A stretch of 64,000 bases of DNA from Bradyrhizobium hereditatis. GTDB taxonomy: Bacteria; Pseudomonadota; Alphaproteobacteria; Rhizobiales; Xanthobacteraceae. The notes beneath the pieces were generated by a model, which was not told where the DNA came from, searched no databases, and was given only the letters and a program-made list of their open reading frames with translations. Below are positions 50,510 to 58,738 of the stretch, in pieces (the stretch's first letter is position 1; the number at the start of each line of letters is the position of its first letter). The position numbers and the translations under genes were made by a program. The DNA lies in contig NZ_JAGKJK010000025.1 of assembly GCF_020329435.1 (NCBI RefSeq), forward strand, positions 1 through 64,000. Direction: 5' to 3'.

Positions 50510-51313
50510 CTAAGGCCGCTTGAAGCTCTCGCCGAACCAATGCCGCCACCTCGGCTCGCTCGCTGCGGCGCGCTGTTCTGCGTCGTCGCCATAATAGTAA
50601 AGGCCCATGCTTGCATTTGTACCGCTGTCGGTGCCGTAAGTCCCGATGAGGGCAATGCCGGAGGCCGGAGCATTCAGGCGCAGCATGATATAGCGCTGCG
50701 TGGCATCCTGCTGCACGCGTTCGACAATGCCGGACAGCCTCTCTGGTTGTTGTGGTGTCGTCCGCTCTTCGCCGACGTTTGCGGCGGCGAGACCGAGTTT
50801 CTCGGTCAGGCGTTTCCAGACCCCAAGCTGGGCGCCTTCGTCGCGGGTCATGACGAAGAGGGACGCCGCCTTCTTACCAGCGAAGTGCGAGAGATAGACG
50901 CGAAGCACTTCAAAGAAGCCGGGCCACCCGCTTTCGAACCCTTCCAACTGATCATCCCAATCGTCTGTCGAGGCAAACAGCGAATGGACCATGCGGACGA
51001 CACACCGGCCGCCCGACCTGCTGGTTATGGTGACCTCGGTCGCGACGGGCGGTGCGCCTTCGCTCCACTCGCGTTCGACATAGCCGAAGCGGAATGGCGG
51101 CTCCCAAGCCGTGACTTCGCCCGTGGCGGTTCCATTAGGGCCGAAGTCGAAGTGGATGGCGCCACCGATGTGCTCGTCAACCTTAGTCTTGGTGAACCAG
51201 GCAGTATTGCCGGGTCCCGTCGCCATCGCCTGCCACACCTGCTCAGGCGTGCCAGGCACGATCAACTCCATCTCGACCCAGCGCTTTCCGGTTTCATCCT
51301 TCTTGAGTGGCAT
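50510..51313 (-). CDS. SRPBCC (AHSA1-like) protein with C-terminal extension
   Basis: A 267-residue protein. The N-terminal about 150 residues are an SRPBCC domain: RWVEMELIVPGTPEQVWQAM, then IHFDFGPNGTATGEV, RFGYVEREWSEGAPP and GFESGWPGFFEVLRVYLSHF. The C-terminal about 100 residues (RLSGIVERVQQDATQRYIML, YGTDSGTNASMGLYYYGDD) form a second, smaller domain. AAAGGA precedes the ATG. It follows the ArsR-type gene by 10 bases, so they form an operon like the one at 38.5 kb, but the proteins are divergent. Confidence 0.9.
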   Translation of the reverse strand: MPLKKDETGKRWVEMELIVPGTPEQVWQAMATGPGNTAWFTKTKVDEHIGGAIHFDFGPNGTATGEVTAWEPPFRFGYVEREWSEGAPPVATEVTITSRSGGRCVVRMVHSLFASTDDWDDQLEGFESGWPGFFEVLRVYLSHFAGKKAASLFVMTRDEGAQLGVWKRLTEKLGLAAANVGEERTTPQQPERLSGIVERVQQDATQRYIMLRLNAPASGIALIGTYGTDSGTNASMGLYYYGDDAEQRAAASEPRWRHWFGESFKRP

Positions 51314-51323
51314 GGGAATCCTT

Positions 51324-51914
51324 TCAGGACTGAGCGTCGCGGGGCGCTGGATAGGACGCCACGACGAGCCGGTGCGGTCGTCCGCCCGGTGTACTCTCGT
51401 CGTGATAGCGTGCCGCCAGCGCCGCGACGACATTGGCGAGATCTGAGGTGAAGGCCGCGCGATCTGCAGGCGATCGGAAGCGGATGACAGTGTCGATCGA
51501 AAGGGTGGCGAGACGCTTGTCCTTCTGGCGGGCAGTCCGCCACAGGTCGCCGACCTCGCGGACGATGCGGGCTGCCAAGGCGATGAGATAACTGGCTGAT
51601 AGACGGTCGTTGTTGCGGGCCGGATCGGCGCCGATTGGACCTAAGGCAGCGGGCGAGACAACATAGGACGATGCCGTCGCGACCATAAGACGTTCCGTGA
51701 GTCCGCCCCATTGACGCTCTTCGGTCGGTTCGACCAGCTTGTGCTCCTCCAATGCGCGCAGGTGGTAGTTCACCCTCTGGCGCGTGAGGCCAACTTGCCC
51801 CGCGAGCGCGGCGGCCGAGGCTGGCTTTGAAAGTGCCGCCAATAATCGAGTCTTTATCGGGTCCAGCGCCAGCGCCGCGGCCGCGGGGGCCTCAATGACA
51901 TCAAGTTCGAGCAT
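51324..51914 (-). CDS. ArsR-family helix-turn-helix regulator
   Basis: A 196-residue regulator. Winged helix: ALDPIKTRLLAALSKPASAA, ALAGQVGLTRQRVNYHLRAL, EEHKLVEPTEERQWGG. The long C-terminal part (ARIVREVGDLWRTARQKDKR; DLANVVAALAARYHD) may bind a ligand. ATG 51914 is used since AAGGGCGC precedes it; an in-frame ATG at 51935 would lie inside the operator palindrome. The gene is followed closely by an SRPBCC gene, which is a common pairing. Confidence 0.9.
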   Translation of the reverse strand: MLELDVIEAPAAAALALDPIKTRLLAALSKPASAAALAGQVGLTRQRVNYHLRALEEHKLVEPTEERQWGGLTERLMVATASSYVVSPAALGPIGADPARNNDRLSASYLIALAARIVREVGDLWRTARQKDKRLATLSIDTVIRFRSPADRAAFTSDLANVVAALAARYHDESTPGGRPHRLVVASYPAPRDAQS

Positions 51915-51928
51915 GCGCCCTTGTCGCA

Positions 51929-51948
51929 TTGACAAATTTTTTTGTCAA
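51929..51948. promoter_or_regulatory. Operator palindrome TTGACAA...TTGTCAA
   Basis: Perfect 7-bp arms (51929-51935 and 51942-51948) with a 6-base AT-only spacer, centred about 24 bases upstream of the ArsR-type start. One arm also supplies a -35-like TTGACA on the minus strand. It is a good candidate operator for the ArsR-type protein. Confidence 0.6.
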
Positions 51949-52208
51949 GATGGACGCCACGATGCAGCATCCCGTCCTGCGCCGCCGGCGCCAAATCTTG
52001 CCGGACCTGCCGCCGGTTCTGCGAGAACACGCTCCGATCGCACCTTGTCGCGGGATGATGAACGGTGCGACATCGGAATATCGCACGGTAGACATGCGAC
52101 CTGCGTCTTCGGCCTATCATGAGATGCGCAAGCCGTTGCTCTCGGTGAAACGGAGTCACACGGCAACATAACAGCGGCCGCCTCGTCGAGGTGGCGCGGC
52201 CATCTCGG

Positions 52209-52952
52209 TCACTGCAAGAAAAGGCCTGCCAAGTTCACGAGGCTGAGGCCCGCAAGGACTATGCCAATCAAGATCAACGTGACGCGCGGCGACAGGACGC
52301 GCAAGAGATAGCCGGCAAGCGGTGCAGCCAGCGCGCCGCCCATGATAAGTCCGAGCGCGAGCTGGCCATAGAGCGCGAAATCCAGCTTCGTCAGAAAGGC
52401 GGCTGAAACGCTCAAAGTGACAAAGAACTCGGCCGCATTCACCGAACCCACTGTGCGGCGTGGATTGTCGCCGGCGGCAACCAGCGTCGCGACGACCAGC
52501 GGTCCCCAGCCGCCGCCCCCGATCGCATCCAGAAAGCCGCCGCCAGCGCCCACAAGCGGTGTCGGCGGCCGCCACTGATCCAGCTTCCATCCGGCCACGC
52601 GTGCGAGGATCAGCACTGACATGGCGCTCAGATAAACTGTGACAACAGGCTTGACGATGGCTTCGGGAAGACCGGTCAGAACATAAGCGCCGAAGATACC
52701 GCCGCAGACGCCGGCGATCGCCACCTTGAGGAATAGTCTCCAGTCGACATTCTTGTTCCACAGATGCGATACGCCCGAAATCGCGGTGGTGACGACTTCC
52801 GCGGCATGAATGGCTGCACTCGCAAGGGCGGGAGAAACGCCTGCGGCAATCAGGCTTGAGCTTGCGATCACGCCGAACGCCATGCCGAGGGCCCCATCGA
52901 CCATTTGCGCGACAAAGCCGATCGCGATCAGAATGAGAAACTGAACGTCCAT
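52209..52952 (-). CDS. Sulfite exporter TauE/SafE family protein
   Basis: A 247-residue inner-membrane protein with about eight helices. It has two TauE modules: ILIAIGFVAQMVDGALGMAF followed by GVSPALASAAIHAAEVVTTA, and GGGFLDAIGGGGWGPLVVAT followed by VGSVNAAEFFVTLSVSAAFL. The family exports sulfite, sulfoacetate or other organosulfonates. No sulfur genes are adjacent. Flanking gaps on both sides (about 290 bp each) hold nothing recognised. Confidence 0.93.
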   Translation of the reverse strand: MDVQFLILIAIGFVAQMVDGALGMAFGVIASSSLIAAGVSPALASAAIHAAEVVTTAISGVSHLWNKNVDWRLFLKVAIAGVCGGIFGAYVLTGLPEAIVKPVVTVYLSAMSVLILARVAGWKLDQWRPPTPLVGAGGGFLDAIGGGGWGPLVVATLVAAGDNPRRTVGSVNAAEFFVTLSVSAAFLTKLDFALYGQLALGLIMGGALAAPLAGYLLRVLSPRVTLILIGIVLAGLSLVNLAGLFLQ

Positions 52953-53231
52953 CGATTGGCAATCCGCAGCCTGTGTCCCGCGTGGTCACGTGTTATAGCG
53001 AGGACGCGCCTCCGTCGTCACGTGCCGATGGCGGGTTTGACACGTTTTTCGTGCAAGCAGCGGTTCGCACGGAAGCGTGCCGGTGGCGCTCACAACGCCA
53101 TTCGCAAGGCATCCACGATCACGGGGACGCTCGACCGGGACTTATATCAGACAGACGTCGATCGTACATGACAGCTAGCGAAACAGCGGGATCGAACAGG
53201 TGCTCCAGTCGCGGTGGTGATCCCATCTGCT

Positions 53232-53858
53232 TCAACCGTTCGTCTTGGCCTGCATGGGCGCGCACGATGCCCTGACACCGCTTAGCGCTTCCATTTTGCG
53301 ATACCATGCAAGGATGGCGGGCGTCTTTGGCGAAGCGTCGGCAAGAGAGAGTTGGGTCAGGTTCGACGCGATCGACAGGTCCGCGATGGTCGGCGTGTCT
53401 CCGGCGACATGGGCGGAACGTGACAGCCTCGCTTCCAAGACCGGAGCCACATCGGCCAATCGCCGTTCGCCGCGCCCGATTGCGGAGGCGTCGCCATTGG
53501 GGCCGAGGAATACTTTGTTGAGGACGATATCGACCACGGCGGGGCCGAGGCGGCACTGGTTCCAGTCAAGCCATTGTTCCACCTGGGCGCGCGCGTCGAG
53601 GGCGCGAGGATACCACTGAACCAGGTCATGCTTGGTGCAGAGGTAGCGCAGAATTGCGTTCGACTCGGTGAGCGTGAGATCTCCATCGATCAGCACCGGG
53701 ACCTGATGGTTCGGATTGATCTTGCGGAAGTCGTCAGACATGTGCTGGCCGGACGCCATGTCGACGACGCGCAACTCGTAGGGAATGCGAGCTTCCTCGA
53801 GTAGCGCGACGACCCGTCGCCCATGCTGAGAAAATGGAAAGTGATAAAGGATATACAT
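53232..53858 (-). CDS. Glutathione S-transferase family protein
   Basis: A 208-residue cytosolic GST. N-terminal thioredoxin-like domain: MYILYHFPFSQHGRRVVALL, KINPNHQVPVLIDGD with the cis-Pro, and LTESNAILRYLCTK with the GSH gamma-glutamyl site (Glu-Ser). C-terminal helical domain has TPTIADLSIASNLTQL, the conserved hydrophobic staple/capping box. SxxxR-type active residue (Ser in PFSQHGR) suggests the beta- or theta-like class. AAGGAG precedes ATG 53858. Confidence 0.92.
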   Translation of the reverse strand: MYILYHFPFSQHGRRVVALLEEARIPYELRVVDMASGQHMSDDFRKINPNHQVPVLIDGDLTLTESNAILRYLCTKHDLVQWYPRALDARAQVEQWLDWNQCRLGPAVVDIVLNKVFLGPNGDASAIGRGERRLADVAPVLEARLSRSAHVAGDTPTIADLSIASNLTQLSLADASPKTPAILAWYRKMEALSGVRASCAPMQAKTNG

Positions 53859-54067
53859 GGGATCTCCTTGGCGTTTGCTTGAGATACCTGCACACAGCAA
53901 GCATGCTGACAATGCCGCAGCCTGCTCCGCGATCCAATCGGTAGTGCGCCGAGCACCGGCGATTTTGTAGTACGCCTTTGCGCGGTGCCCTCGTGGGTTC
54001 ACTAGCTAGACTAGCGGCTTCCTCAATGACGCCGAAATGCATGCAACGAGAATGCGAAACACCGCGT

Positions 54068-54724
54068 TCAGACGGAAAAGAAAGGCTTAGATGGTCTGCC
54101 TGCTGGGCTTGCCGCGTCGCCGACCAGCGGCGCCTTGGCTGTGGTAGGGGGCTCACGCTCGACGTGGCCAAGCAGGCACGACCGCAGGGTTTCGATCTCC
54201 GGACAATCGGCGGTGCCGAGCGGGCCGATCAGGAAGCCGCTCCCCAGAGGCTCGCACCTGTAGCCTGGACAGCGCTGCACCCTTTCCGCGATCACGACAT
54301 CGACCTTGCCTTCGAGCAACTCGTGCAGCCCCGCCGGCTGGCTGATGCGAAGGGCGACCTGCGGCTGGGCCTGGCGGAATTGTGCCAGGCGCGTCCGCAA
54401 CCCATCAACGGCAAAACTCGCGTGTACCCCGATATGCAGCAGACTTGTGACGCCCTCAGGCTTGAGTTCGGCAGTGGCCTCGGCGAGGCAACGAAACGCC
54501 TGACGTATGCGCGCGAGATAGGTTTCGCCGGCAGAAGTCAGAATGACCTGCCGTGTCCGTCGCTCGAACAGCTGCACGACTAGCCGCTCCTCCAGCAGGC
54601 GGACTTGCTGGCTGACGGCACCGGCAGTGACGTGCAGCTCGTGGGCGGCCTGCTTGAAACTGAGATGGCGGGCGGCGGCCTCAAAGGCGCGCAGGGCATT
54701 GAGTGGCGGCAGCAGATACGTCAT
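54068..54724 (-). CDS. LysR-family regulator, truncated effector domain
   Basis: A 218-residue LysR-type regulator, shorter than the usual about 300. N-terminal winged HTH of GcvA/AmpR type: LPPLNALRAFEAAARHLSFK, QAAHELHVTAGAVSQQVRLL. The effector domain starts at SLLHIGVHASFAVDGLRTRL and goes on to GLHELLEGKVDVVIAERVQR, but then ends after a low-complexity region (AKAPLVGDAASPAGRPSKPF), so the second lobe is mostly lost. It is divergent from the MFS gene, which is the likely target. Confidence 0.87.
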   Translation of the reverse strand: MTYLLPPLNALRAFEAAARHLSFKQAAHELHVTAGAVSQQVRLLEERLVVQLFERRTRQVILTSAGETYLARIRQAFRCLAEATAELKPEGVTSLLHIGVHASFAVDGLRTRLAQFRQAQPQVALRISQPAGLHELLEGKVDVVIAERVQRCPGYRCEPLGSGFLIGPLGTADCPEIETLRSCLLGHVEREPPTTAKAPLVGDAASPAGRPSKPFFSV

Positions 54725-54868
54725 GGCCGGCTCCGAGCGATGCGGTAGGGCGGGAGCATGCATGAGTTTCGCTCGCTCTACAAAAGAGAAATCCTGCTTT
54801 GTCGCCGGTGAAGGCGGGCGATACCCCATGGCTGAACCTGCACGCAAACCCCAAGGAAATCTGCCGCA

Positions 54869-56098
54869 GTGCCGCCTGAAATGCCGTCGATCGAGACTTC
54901 GTATTCCTGGATTCGCCTCGTCGTCTCCATCACCCTCAGTACACTGGGCTGCGTCGGCATGTGGTCTCTGGTCGTGGCGTTGCCGGCAGTGCAGGCCGAT
55001 TTCAATGCGTCTCGCGCCGACGCGACTTTGCCCTATACACTCGCCACCATCGGCTTCATGATCGGCGGCATCATTGTCGGCCGATTGGCGGATCGATTCG
55101 GCATCTTGCCACCCTTGGCCAGCGGCACGATCTTGATGAGCCTTGGCTACATCCTCACTGCCTCCGCTCCGAACCTGTCTGTCTTCGCGGTTATCTCCGG
55201 CGTCACGATCGGACTCGGCGGCGCAGCGAGCTTCGCGCCCCTGGTGGCCGACGTCTCGCTGTGGTTCGATAGGCACCGCGGCCTCGCCATTTCCTTGGCT
55301 ACGGCCGGCAGCTCTCTTGCCGGAGTGGTCTGGCCACCAATCGTCCAACATTCCATCGTTGCGATCGGTTGGCGGCAGACCCATATCGGCATCGGCATAT
55401 TCTGTCTGGCAACGATGCTGCCGCTCTCCCTGGTTCTGCTACGGCGGCCGGTATTTCACAAGGCTACGCTCGAAGCGGCGAGCACCGGCAATACCATCCA
55501 AGCCATAGGCCTGGCTCCGAGTGTCACCCAGGGCCTGCTGGCCTTGGCCGGCATGTGCTGCTGCGTCGCCATGTCGATGCCGCAGGTCCACTTGGTCGCC
55601 TACTGCGGCGATCTGGGATACGGCCCTGCGCGCGGCGCCGAGATGCTGGCGGTCATGCTCGGCTTTGGTGTGGCGAGCCGTCTGATCTTCGGCTGGGTGT
55701 TGAACCGTATCGGCGGCCTGCCGACCTTGCTGCTGGGCTCGGCGATGCAGGCCATTGCACTCGCGCTTTATCTGCCGTTCGACGGGCTGGTCTCACTCTA
55801 CGTCATTTCCGCTGTTTTCGGCCTGGCGCAAGGTGGCATCGTGCCGAGTTATGCGGTGATCATCCGTGAGCTGTTCCCGGCGCAGGAGGCTGGCTTTCGC
55901 GTCAGCCTCGCCATCTCGGTCACTCTCGCGGGCATGGCGCTGGGGGGCTGGATGGCCGGCGCAATCTACGACTGGGCCGGTTCCTACGCTTCGGCGCTGA
56001 TCAATGGCATCGCCTGGAACATCGCGAACATGGCGATCGCAGTCTGGCTGCTACACCGCAAGCGTCGGCGTGCTGTCGGCGCCTGCGCCGCGGCCTAG
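54869..56098 (+). CDS. MFS transporter
   Basis: A 409-residue major facilitator with 12 predicted helices. Motif A lies between helices 2 and 3: GRLADRFGILPPLASG; helix 1 has the LGCVGMWSLVVALPAVQADF sequence and the second half has RLIFGWVLNRIGGLPTLLLG, a repeat of motif A. It resembles the oxalate/formate antiporter-like and monocarboxylate group. GTG 54869 is used because AAGGAAA precedes it by nine bases; ATG 54881 is an alternative. It is divergent from the LysR gene, which probably controls it. Confidence 0.9.
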   Translation: MPPEMPSIETSYSWIRLVVSITLSTLGCVGMWSLVVALPAVQADFNASRADATLPYTLATIGFMIGGIIVGRLADRFGILPPLASGTILMSLGYILTASAPNLSVFAVISGVTIGLGGAASFAPLVADVSLWFDRHRGLAISLATAGSSLAGVVWPPIVQHSIVAIGWRQTHIGIGIFCLATMLPLSLVLLRRPVFHKATLEAASTGNTIQAIGLAPSVTQGLLALAGMCCCVAMSMPQVHLVAYCGDLGYGPARGAEMLAVMLGFGVASRLIFGWVLNRIGGLPTLLLGSAMQAIALALYLPFDGLVSLYVISAVFGLAQGGIVPSYAVIIRELFPAQEAGFRVSLAISVTLAGMALGGWMAGAIYDWAGSYASALINGIAWNIANMAIAVWLLHRKRRRAVGACAAA

Positions 56099-56207
56099 AT
56101 GCGAGACTAGACTTGTGACCTGACCCGCGGTGACTACGCGATCAAGAAAGCGCGCATCCAGACCAGCGCGCAGCAACAGCTTTTGGCGGCGATAGCGAAA
56201 AACGAAG

Positions 56208-56284
56208 TGGCGCACCCGACACGATTCGAACGTGTGACCTTTGCCTTCGGAGGGCAACGCTCTATCCAGCTGAGCTACGGGTGC
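56208..56284 (-). tRNA. tRNA-Arg (CCG)
   Basis: A 77-base cloverleaf including the encoded CCA. Acceptor GCACCCG / CGGGTGC, D-arm GCTC...GAGC, anticodon stem TTGCC / GGCAA with loop CTCCGAA (anticodon CCG), T-arm ACACG-TTCGAAT-CGTGT. Decodes CGG. It lies between the MFS and universal stress genes, with about 110 bp on the MFS side holding nothing recognised. Confidence 0.95.
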
Positions 56285-56457
56285 TTCGCCGCTCCATTTA
56301 GCCGATTGGCCGGGCATGGGCAACCGGCCCTTGGCGAGGTCGTGAGACGAAGATGGTGGGGCGAGAGCCGCGTTTCCGGCGCAAAATTCCGATCCGTTTC
56401 CGCCGATTGGTGCTAGTCTTGGCTCGTTGAACTTTTCGCCATGGATGGGGACGTCCG

Positions 56458-56934
56458 ATGTATAAGAAGGTTCTTCTCGCCTATGACGGTTCGGTCGAGG
56501 GGCGGCGCGCGTTGCGGGAGGGCGCAAAGCTCGCACAACTCTGCCGATCCGAGGTTTTTTTGCTCGCCGTCGTTGAGGTTTCCTCGATCATGACGCCGGA
56601 GGCCGGGCTCACGATCCCGATCGAGCTGCAGACCGAGGATTACAAGGCCATCCTGAACGAGGGCGCCGAGCGCTTAAAAGCGCTGGGATTTGCGCCGACC
56701 ACCCGGCTTGAGGTCGGCGATGCCGGGCAGAAAATCGCCGAGGTCGCCGAAGAAATCGGCGCGCATCTCGTTGTCGTCGGCCATCGCCCGCAGGGGGCGC
56801 TGGCGCGCTGGTTCGGTTCGATCGGCAGCTATCTCGTCAAGCGCCTGCGCTGCAGCGTGCTGGTGGCGCAGACCGAGATCAGCGACGCCGAGTTCGAACG
56901 GCTGAAGCCGGCGGAAGCGACGGCCTCGCCATAA
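56458..56934 (+). CDS. Universal stress protein (UspA) family
   Basis: A 158-residue UspA-fold protein: MYKKVLLAYDGSVEGRRALR with the first strand and Asp, then an AKLAQLCRSEVFLLAVVE block, and the C-terminal HLVVVGHRPQGALARWFG followed by SIGSYLVKRLRCSVLVAQ. The G-2x-G-9x-G(S/T) ATP-binding motif is only partly kept (GHRPQGALARWFGSIGS), so nucleotide binding is likely. GGGGA precedes the ATG. Stands alone. Confidence 0.93.
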   Translation: MYKKVLLAYDGSVEGRRALREGAKLAQLCRSEVFLLAVVEVSSIMTPEAGLTIPIELQTEDYKAILNEGAERLKALGFAPTTRLEVGDAGQKIAEVAEEIGAHLVVVGHRPQGALARWFGSIGSYLVKRLRCSVLVAQTEISDAEFERLKPAEATASP

Positions 56935-56953
56935 TCTGAGGCCGATCCGAGCT

Positions 56954-57361
56954 TTAGTTCGCGGGAACGATGATCTTGCCGATCGGCCATAGCGCGATGC
57001 CGGCAAGCTTCAGGTGTGCCCAGGCAAAGGGAATGCCGATAATCGTCACGGCGAGCAGGACGGCTGTGACGACATGGCCGAGCGCGAGCCACCATCCCGC
57101 CAGCACCAGCCAGATGATGTTGCCGATCACCCCGAGCGGCCCGGTGCCGATATCCTCCTGCCCGGTATAGATGTCGCGGGAGACCGCCGTGAAGCCGAAC
57201 GGGAAGAGCGTGTAAGCGGCGATATTGAACGCGGCCCGCGCCCAGGGAATGCCGATGATCGTGATTGCCATGACGATTGCGGCGATCAGCCAGCCGAACG
57301 CCATCCATGCGCCGCCGAGAACGATCCAGATGATGTTGAGCAGCAGCGAGACGGGTGACAT
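56954..57361 (-). CDS. YccF domain-containing membrane protein
   Basis: A 135-residue inner-membrane protein made of two YccF repeats: LLLNIIWIVLGGAWMAFGWL with IAAIVMAITIIGIPWARAAF, and VIGNIIWLVLAGWWLALGHV with VTAVLLAVTIIGIPFAWAHL. The strong internal symmetry points to duplication. Function is unknown. ATG 57361 is used; upstream frame to 57550 shows no homology. Confidence 0.93.
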   Translation of the reverse strand: MSPVSLLLNIIWIVLGGAWMAFGWLIAAIVMAITIIGIPWARAAFNIAAYTLFPFGFTAVSRDIYTGQEDIGTGPLGVIGNIIWLVLAGWWLALGHVVTAVLLAVTIIGIPFAWAHLKLAGIALWPIGKIIVPAN

Positions 57362-57500
57362 GGATAAGACTCTATCTTGCCGCGCGTGCGAATGAAATCG
57401 AAAACCGCCTTGCGAGCGGAACCCGATTGCCGTGCGTCTCGCAGCCGTTAAACTCTCCTGCCTAACGACCAGGCAACAAGCGTCGATGAGGAGAAACGTC

Positions 57501-58580
57501 ATGCGTCCGCTCGAATTCGGCTGGTATTTGCCCACGCATGGCGACACCACGGCCTATGGCCTGATGGAAGCGCAGATTCCGGGCTCGCCGGAACTTTGCG
57601 ACCGCGTGGTGCAGGCGGCCGAAAAAGCCGGCTTCGAATATTTGCTGATCCCGGTCGGCTCGGTGTGCTGGGAAGCATGGATCACCGGCGCTTTCATGGC
57701 GGCGCGCTCATCGTCCATCAAGCCGCTGATCGCGGCGCGGCCCGGCTACATCAACCCGGTGCTGCTCGCAAAAATGATCTCGACTTTCGACCAGATGTCG
57801 GGCGGGCGCATCTGCATCAATCTGATCGCCGGCCAGAACGAGAGCGAGGTCGAAGGCGAGGGCGTGCGCTACCCGAAGGAAGAACGCTACGAGCTGATGG
57901 AGGAAGAGGTCTCGATCCTGAAAGCGCTGTGGACCACCCGAGGGCCGGTAAACTTCGAGGGAAAATTTCACAAATTATCGGGCGCGCATATCAGGCCGCG
58001 TCCCCTCCAGCAGCCCTTTCCGAAATTCTATCTCGGCGGCGGCTCGCGCCAAGCCTGGGAATTGTCGGCCAAACATTCCGACGTGCATCTGTTCTGGGGT
58101 GACCTGCCGGAGAAGATCGTCTCGAACATCGCCGAGATCAGGCAGATGGCGCGCGCACATGGCCGCGAAAACGACATCGGGTTCGGCATGCGGCTGCAGG
58201 TGATCTGCCGCGAGAACGAGGCAGACGCCTGGGATGCCGCCGATCAACTGGTGCGGCACGCGACAGAGCGGCAGAAGCAGGAAATGAAGACGCTCTACAA
58301 CCGCTCGGAGGCGAACATGCGCGTGCAGCAGCTCGCGCGCGAACATGGCGATCTGCTGCTTCCCCATCTGTGGACTGGCATCACCAAGGTGCGCCCCGGC
58401 GCCGGCATTGCTGTTGTCGGTAATCCCGTCCAGTGCGCCGACACGCTGCAGCAGTTCATTGATGCCGGCTGCCATTCCTTCTGCCTTTCCGGCTATCTGC
58501 ACGACGAGGAAGCCGAGCGCTTCGGCCGGCTGATCCGGCCCATTCTCGCCGAGAACAACCGCGGCCGATGGGCGGCTTAG
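57501..58580 (+). CDS. LLM-class flavin-dependent monooxygenase (SsuD-like)
   Basis: A 359-residue TIM-barrel FMNH2-dependent monooxygenase of the bacterial luciferase family. Family segments: MRPLEFGWYLPTHGDTTAYG, AAEKAGFEYLLIPVGSVCWE, RPGYINPVLLAKMISTFDQM and GGRICINLIAGQNESEVEGE, closely like alkanesulfonate or dimethylsulfide monooxygenases. AGGAGA lies before ATG 57501. It needs a separate flavin reductase; none is adjacent. The desulfonation substrate is a guess; a TauE-family exporter is about 5 kb away. Confidence 0.93.
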   Translation: MRPLEFGWYLPTHGDTTAYGLMEAQIPGSPELCDRVVQAAEKAGFEYLLIPVGSVCWEAWITGAFMAARSSSIKPLIAARPGYINPVLLAKMISTFDQMSGGRICINLIAGQNESEVEGEGVRYPKEERYELMEEEVSILKALWTTRGPVNFEGKFHKLSGAHIRPRPLQQPFPKFYLGGGSRQAWELSAKHSDVHLFWGDLPEKIVSNIAEIRQMARAHGRENDIGFGMRLQVICRENEADAWDAADQLVRHATERQKQEMKTLYNRSEANMRVQQLAREHGDLLLPHLWTGITKVRPGAGIAVVGNPVQCADTLQQFIDAGCHSFCLSGYLHDEEAERFGRLIRPILAENNRGRWAA

Positions 58581-58738
58581 AGCAGGATAGGGATAGGTCA
58601 GTCATGCTGCAGTGCATCTGCAGGGTCATTTGGAGCCGGGTCTATTGCTGCGATGCGCTGCGGTGCAAGCCTTTATATCACTCGCGGTGATGGGGGCGCG
58701 GCGCTAAAGTCGGACCGTTTCAACTGGGTACCGCCAAA

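Noticed and set aside
51929..52171. 80-codon frame divergent from the second ArsR gene
   Set aside because: It begins inside the operator palindrome and has no homology or credible ribosome-binding site.
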